A stretch of 33,869 bases of DNA from Candidatus Poribacteria bacterium (GTDB lineage: Bacteria; Poribacteria; WGA-4E; WGA-3G). The stretch lies in NCBI GenBank assembly GCA_009843785.1, contig VYCT01000171.1, positions 1-33,869 of the forward strand. The letters run 5' to 3'. Position 1 is the first letter of the stretch; every line of letters begins with the position of its first letter. The notes under the pieces are model-generated. The model was not told where the DNA came from, ran no database searches, and was given only the letters and a program-made list of their open reading frames with translations. Positions 32,580-33,869 of this stretch are shown here, one piece after another. The position numbers and the translations under genes are program-made.

Positions 32580-32661
32580 TGATCGCGACTACAAGTCGCT
32601 CCTACAATGATCGCGATTACAAATCGCTCCTACAATGATCGCGACTACAAGTCGCTCCTAC
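32580..32661. repeat. Three tandem 28-bp hairpin repeats
   Basis: Three contiguous units begin at 32580, 32608 and 32636. Each has a palindrome then TCCTAC. Units 1 and 3 carry GCGACT-ACA-AGTCGC; unit 2 carries GCGATT-ACA-AATCGC, a paired change that keeps the stem. There are no spacers, so it is not a CRISPR array. They separate nuoB from nuoC. Confidence 0.75.
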
Positions 32662-32680
32662 CGTTAGACGCGTTGATGTC

Positions 32681-33292
32681 TTAGGCAGTAGTTTGTGGGT
32701 TATCATTTTCCTCAGTGGGTGCTTCTGCCTCAGTCTCAGTCTCAGTTTCAGTTCCTTCGAGTTCGTACCATTCTGTTTTGGTAAAGAGCCTTTTCAAGAA
32801 GGGGACATGTTCGCGCTTGGCAACGGTCTGGGTTTTAATCTTCTCTTGTAGTTTGAGTAGCCCTTCAATGAGTGCCTCCGGGCGCGGTGGACATCCGGGT
32901 ACATAAACGTCAACAGGGATAATCCGATCAACACCTTTGAGGACGTGGTACCCGTGTTGCCAATAGGGGCCGCCGCTGGTGGCGCAGCTGCCCATAGAGA
33001 TGACGTATTTCGGTTCCGGCATCTGTTCATAAAGCCGTCTGATACGTGTCGCCATTTTGAGTGTGACTGTGCCGGAGATGATCATAAGGTCGGATTGGCG
33101 CGGTGTCGCGCGCGGTACGCCTGCCCCGAACCGATCGAGGTCATAGTTAGAAGCGGCAGTCGCCATAAATTCAATGGCACAACAAGCGAGTCCGAAGGTC
33201 ATGGGCCAGAGTGCTGAAGAGCGTGCCCAGTTAGCGACAGCGTCAACCGAAGTGACAATAACGTTTTTGTCCAATTTTTCATCAATTATCAT
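32681..33292 (-). CDS. nuoB: NADH-quinone oxidoreductase subunit B
   Basis: NuoB binds cluster N2, the last electron carrier before quinone. The 203-residue protein has the tandem cysteines C37-C38 in [10 protein letters not shown], then [16 protein letters not shown] and [19 protein letters not shown], giving the four ligands. A low-complexity tail rich in Thr/Glu follows ([14 protein letters not shown]). The ATG at 33292 overlaps the nuoA end by 11 bp and has GGAGGAAC upstream. A longer in-frame upstream region to 33484 lies inside nuoA and is not used. Confidence 0.96.
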   Translation of the reverse strand: MIIDEKLDKNVIVTSVDAVANWARSSALWPMTFGLACCAIEFMATAASNYDLDRFGAGVPRATPRQSDLMIISGTVTLKMATRIRRLYEQMPEPKYVISMGSCATSGGPYWQHGYHVLKGVDRIIPVDVYVPGCPPRPEALIEGLLKLQEKIKTQTVAKREHVPFLKRLFTKTEWYELEGTETETETEAEAPTEENDNPQTTA

Positions 33293-33692
33293 AACGTTCC
33301 TCCCGCTGGACGGATTGTACTTCCAGCTGCGTGGATCGGATCCATTCCAGGTCGCCTTTTGCCCAGACGTAGGCAAGTCCAACCAATAGGATAGTGATGA
33401 AGACAAGCATTTCCAAAAACGCGAAGAGACCGAAGTCTCGGAAAACGACTGCCCACGGGAAAAGGAACACAGTTTCCACATCAAAAATTAGGAAAATGAG
33501 CGCGATGACGTAAAAGCGGGTGTTAAACTTAATCCGCGTATCACCGATTGGGTCTTCGCCGCATTCATAGGGGATATACTTTTCGCCTGAGAATAGTTTG
33601 GTATGCAGGAGGCGAGAGATTGTCAGGTTTAGAACGACAAATAGGCAACCAACAATCAAGAAGATTAACACATTTGCGAAGTTAAAAAGCAT
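33282..33692 (-). CDS. nuoA: NADH-quinone oxidoreductase subunit A
   Basis: NuoA is a three-helix membrane subunit near the quinone site. The 136-residue protein shows [44 protein letters not shown], with the loop cysteine and the Asp/Glu pair of helix 2. A polar C-terminal tail ([17 protein letters not shown]) continues over the nuoB start. It is the first gene of the locus, about 65 bp downstream of a consensus promoter. Confidence 0.95.
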   Translation of the reverse strand: MLFNFANVLIFLIVGCLFVVLNLTISRLLHTKLFSGEKYIPYECGEDPIGDTRIKFNTRFYVIALIFLIFDVETVFLFPWAVVFRDFGLFAFLEMLVFITILLVGLAYVWAKGDLEWIRSTQLEVQSVQREERYDN

Positions 33693-33758
33693 TCTGGGTT
33701 ATCCTTAGGAACCGCGGTATCGTGAAAACTTTCGGGTATATACGATTTTGTTTTTAAA

Positions 33759-33787
33759 ATTATATATCATTTTATGCGGATTTGCAA
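33759..33787 (-). promoter_or_regulatory. Sigma70-type promoter for nuoA-B-C
   Basis: TTGCAA (33787-33782), a 17-bp spacer and TATAAT (33764-33759) on the minus strand. It supports nuoA as the first gene of the transcript. Confidence 0.65.
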
Positions 33788-33798
33788 GTAAAAATTTT

Positions 33799-33850
33799 AG
33801 CCATCAGCAGTCGGCTATGAGCCATTAGTCATCAGCAGTCAGTTATCAGT
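33799..33850. repeat. Short AGCCAT(C/T)AG / CAGTCAGTTATCAGTT repeats
   Basis: AGCCATCAGCAGTCGGCT is followed by AGCCATTAGTCATCAGCAGTC and then AGTTATCAGTTT at the window edge. It resembles the repeats at 12799 and 27045; its full extent is cut by the window end. Confidence 0.4.
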
Positions 33851-33869
33851 TTCGAGAGAAGGCTGTTTC

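Noticed and set aside
32580-32661. CRISPR array
   Set aside because: The three 28-bp units are directly contiguous, with no spacers and no cas genes nearby.
33293-33484. N-terminal extension of NuoB
   Set aside because: This in-frame stretch lies inside nuoA, is unlike NuoB, and a strong GGAGGAAC site precedes the ATG at 33292.

Overview
The window looks like a chromosomal segment of an uncultured bacterium, most likely from Candidatus Poribacteria or a related sponge/marine lineage. That is an inference from content, not from a marker gene: three phytanoyl-CoA-dioxygenase-like genes, oxidoreductase and sugar-isomerase modules, a DUF255 protein, TnpB-only transposons, and many short hairpin repeats between genes. 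Base composition is close to balanced.

Layout. Positions 136-3561 (+) hold an exported TPR/beta-propeller protein, fdhD and a small membrane protein. Positions 3624-7285 (+) form a compact run: zinc alcohol dehydrogenase, Gfo/Idh/MocA oxidoreductase, sugar-phosphate isomerase-like TIM barrel, and a methyltransferase. Positions 7303-9753 (-) hold a PhyH dioxygenase, a VOC protein and an N-acetylglucosamine-6-phosphate deacetylase. Two TnpB-only IS200/IS605-type elements (9820-11281 on -, 12846-14254 on +) flank an aldo/keto reductase and a SpoU/TrmH methyltransferase. Positions 14311-17599 (+) hold an erythritol/threitol-type dehydrogenase, an enolase-superfamily enzyme and a second PhyH protein. 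Positions 17652-21553 (-) hold a third PhyH protein, a DUF255 thioredoxin-fold protein, tRNA-Glu(CTC), tRNA-Gln(CTG) and a PD-(D/E)XK-like protein. Positions 21747-33692 (-) are a respiratory complex I locus in the order nuoA-B-C, then D-(small membrane ORF)-H-I-J-K-L-M-N, with no nuoE, F or G.

How the genes work together. The catabolic clusters suggest oxidation and isomerisation of sugars or polyols, plus amino-sugar salvage. The resulting reducing power would reach a complex I that lacks the usual NADH-dehydrogenase module in this locus. The locus appears to be split transcriptionally: a promoter upstream of nuoA, a candidate terminator after nuoC, and a separate consensus promoter upstream of nuoD.

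The most notable observation is a structured 5' leader shared by both tnpB genes. It is a pseudoknot inside an enclosing stem and starts at the predicted transcription start. Every helix has a different sequence in the two copies, yet pairing is preserved, and an 11-nt junction is identical. The second most notable is a NuoI protein with about 80 extra residues between its two [4Fe-4S] motifs.
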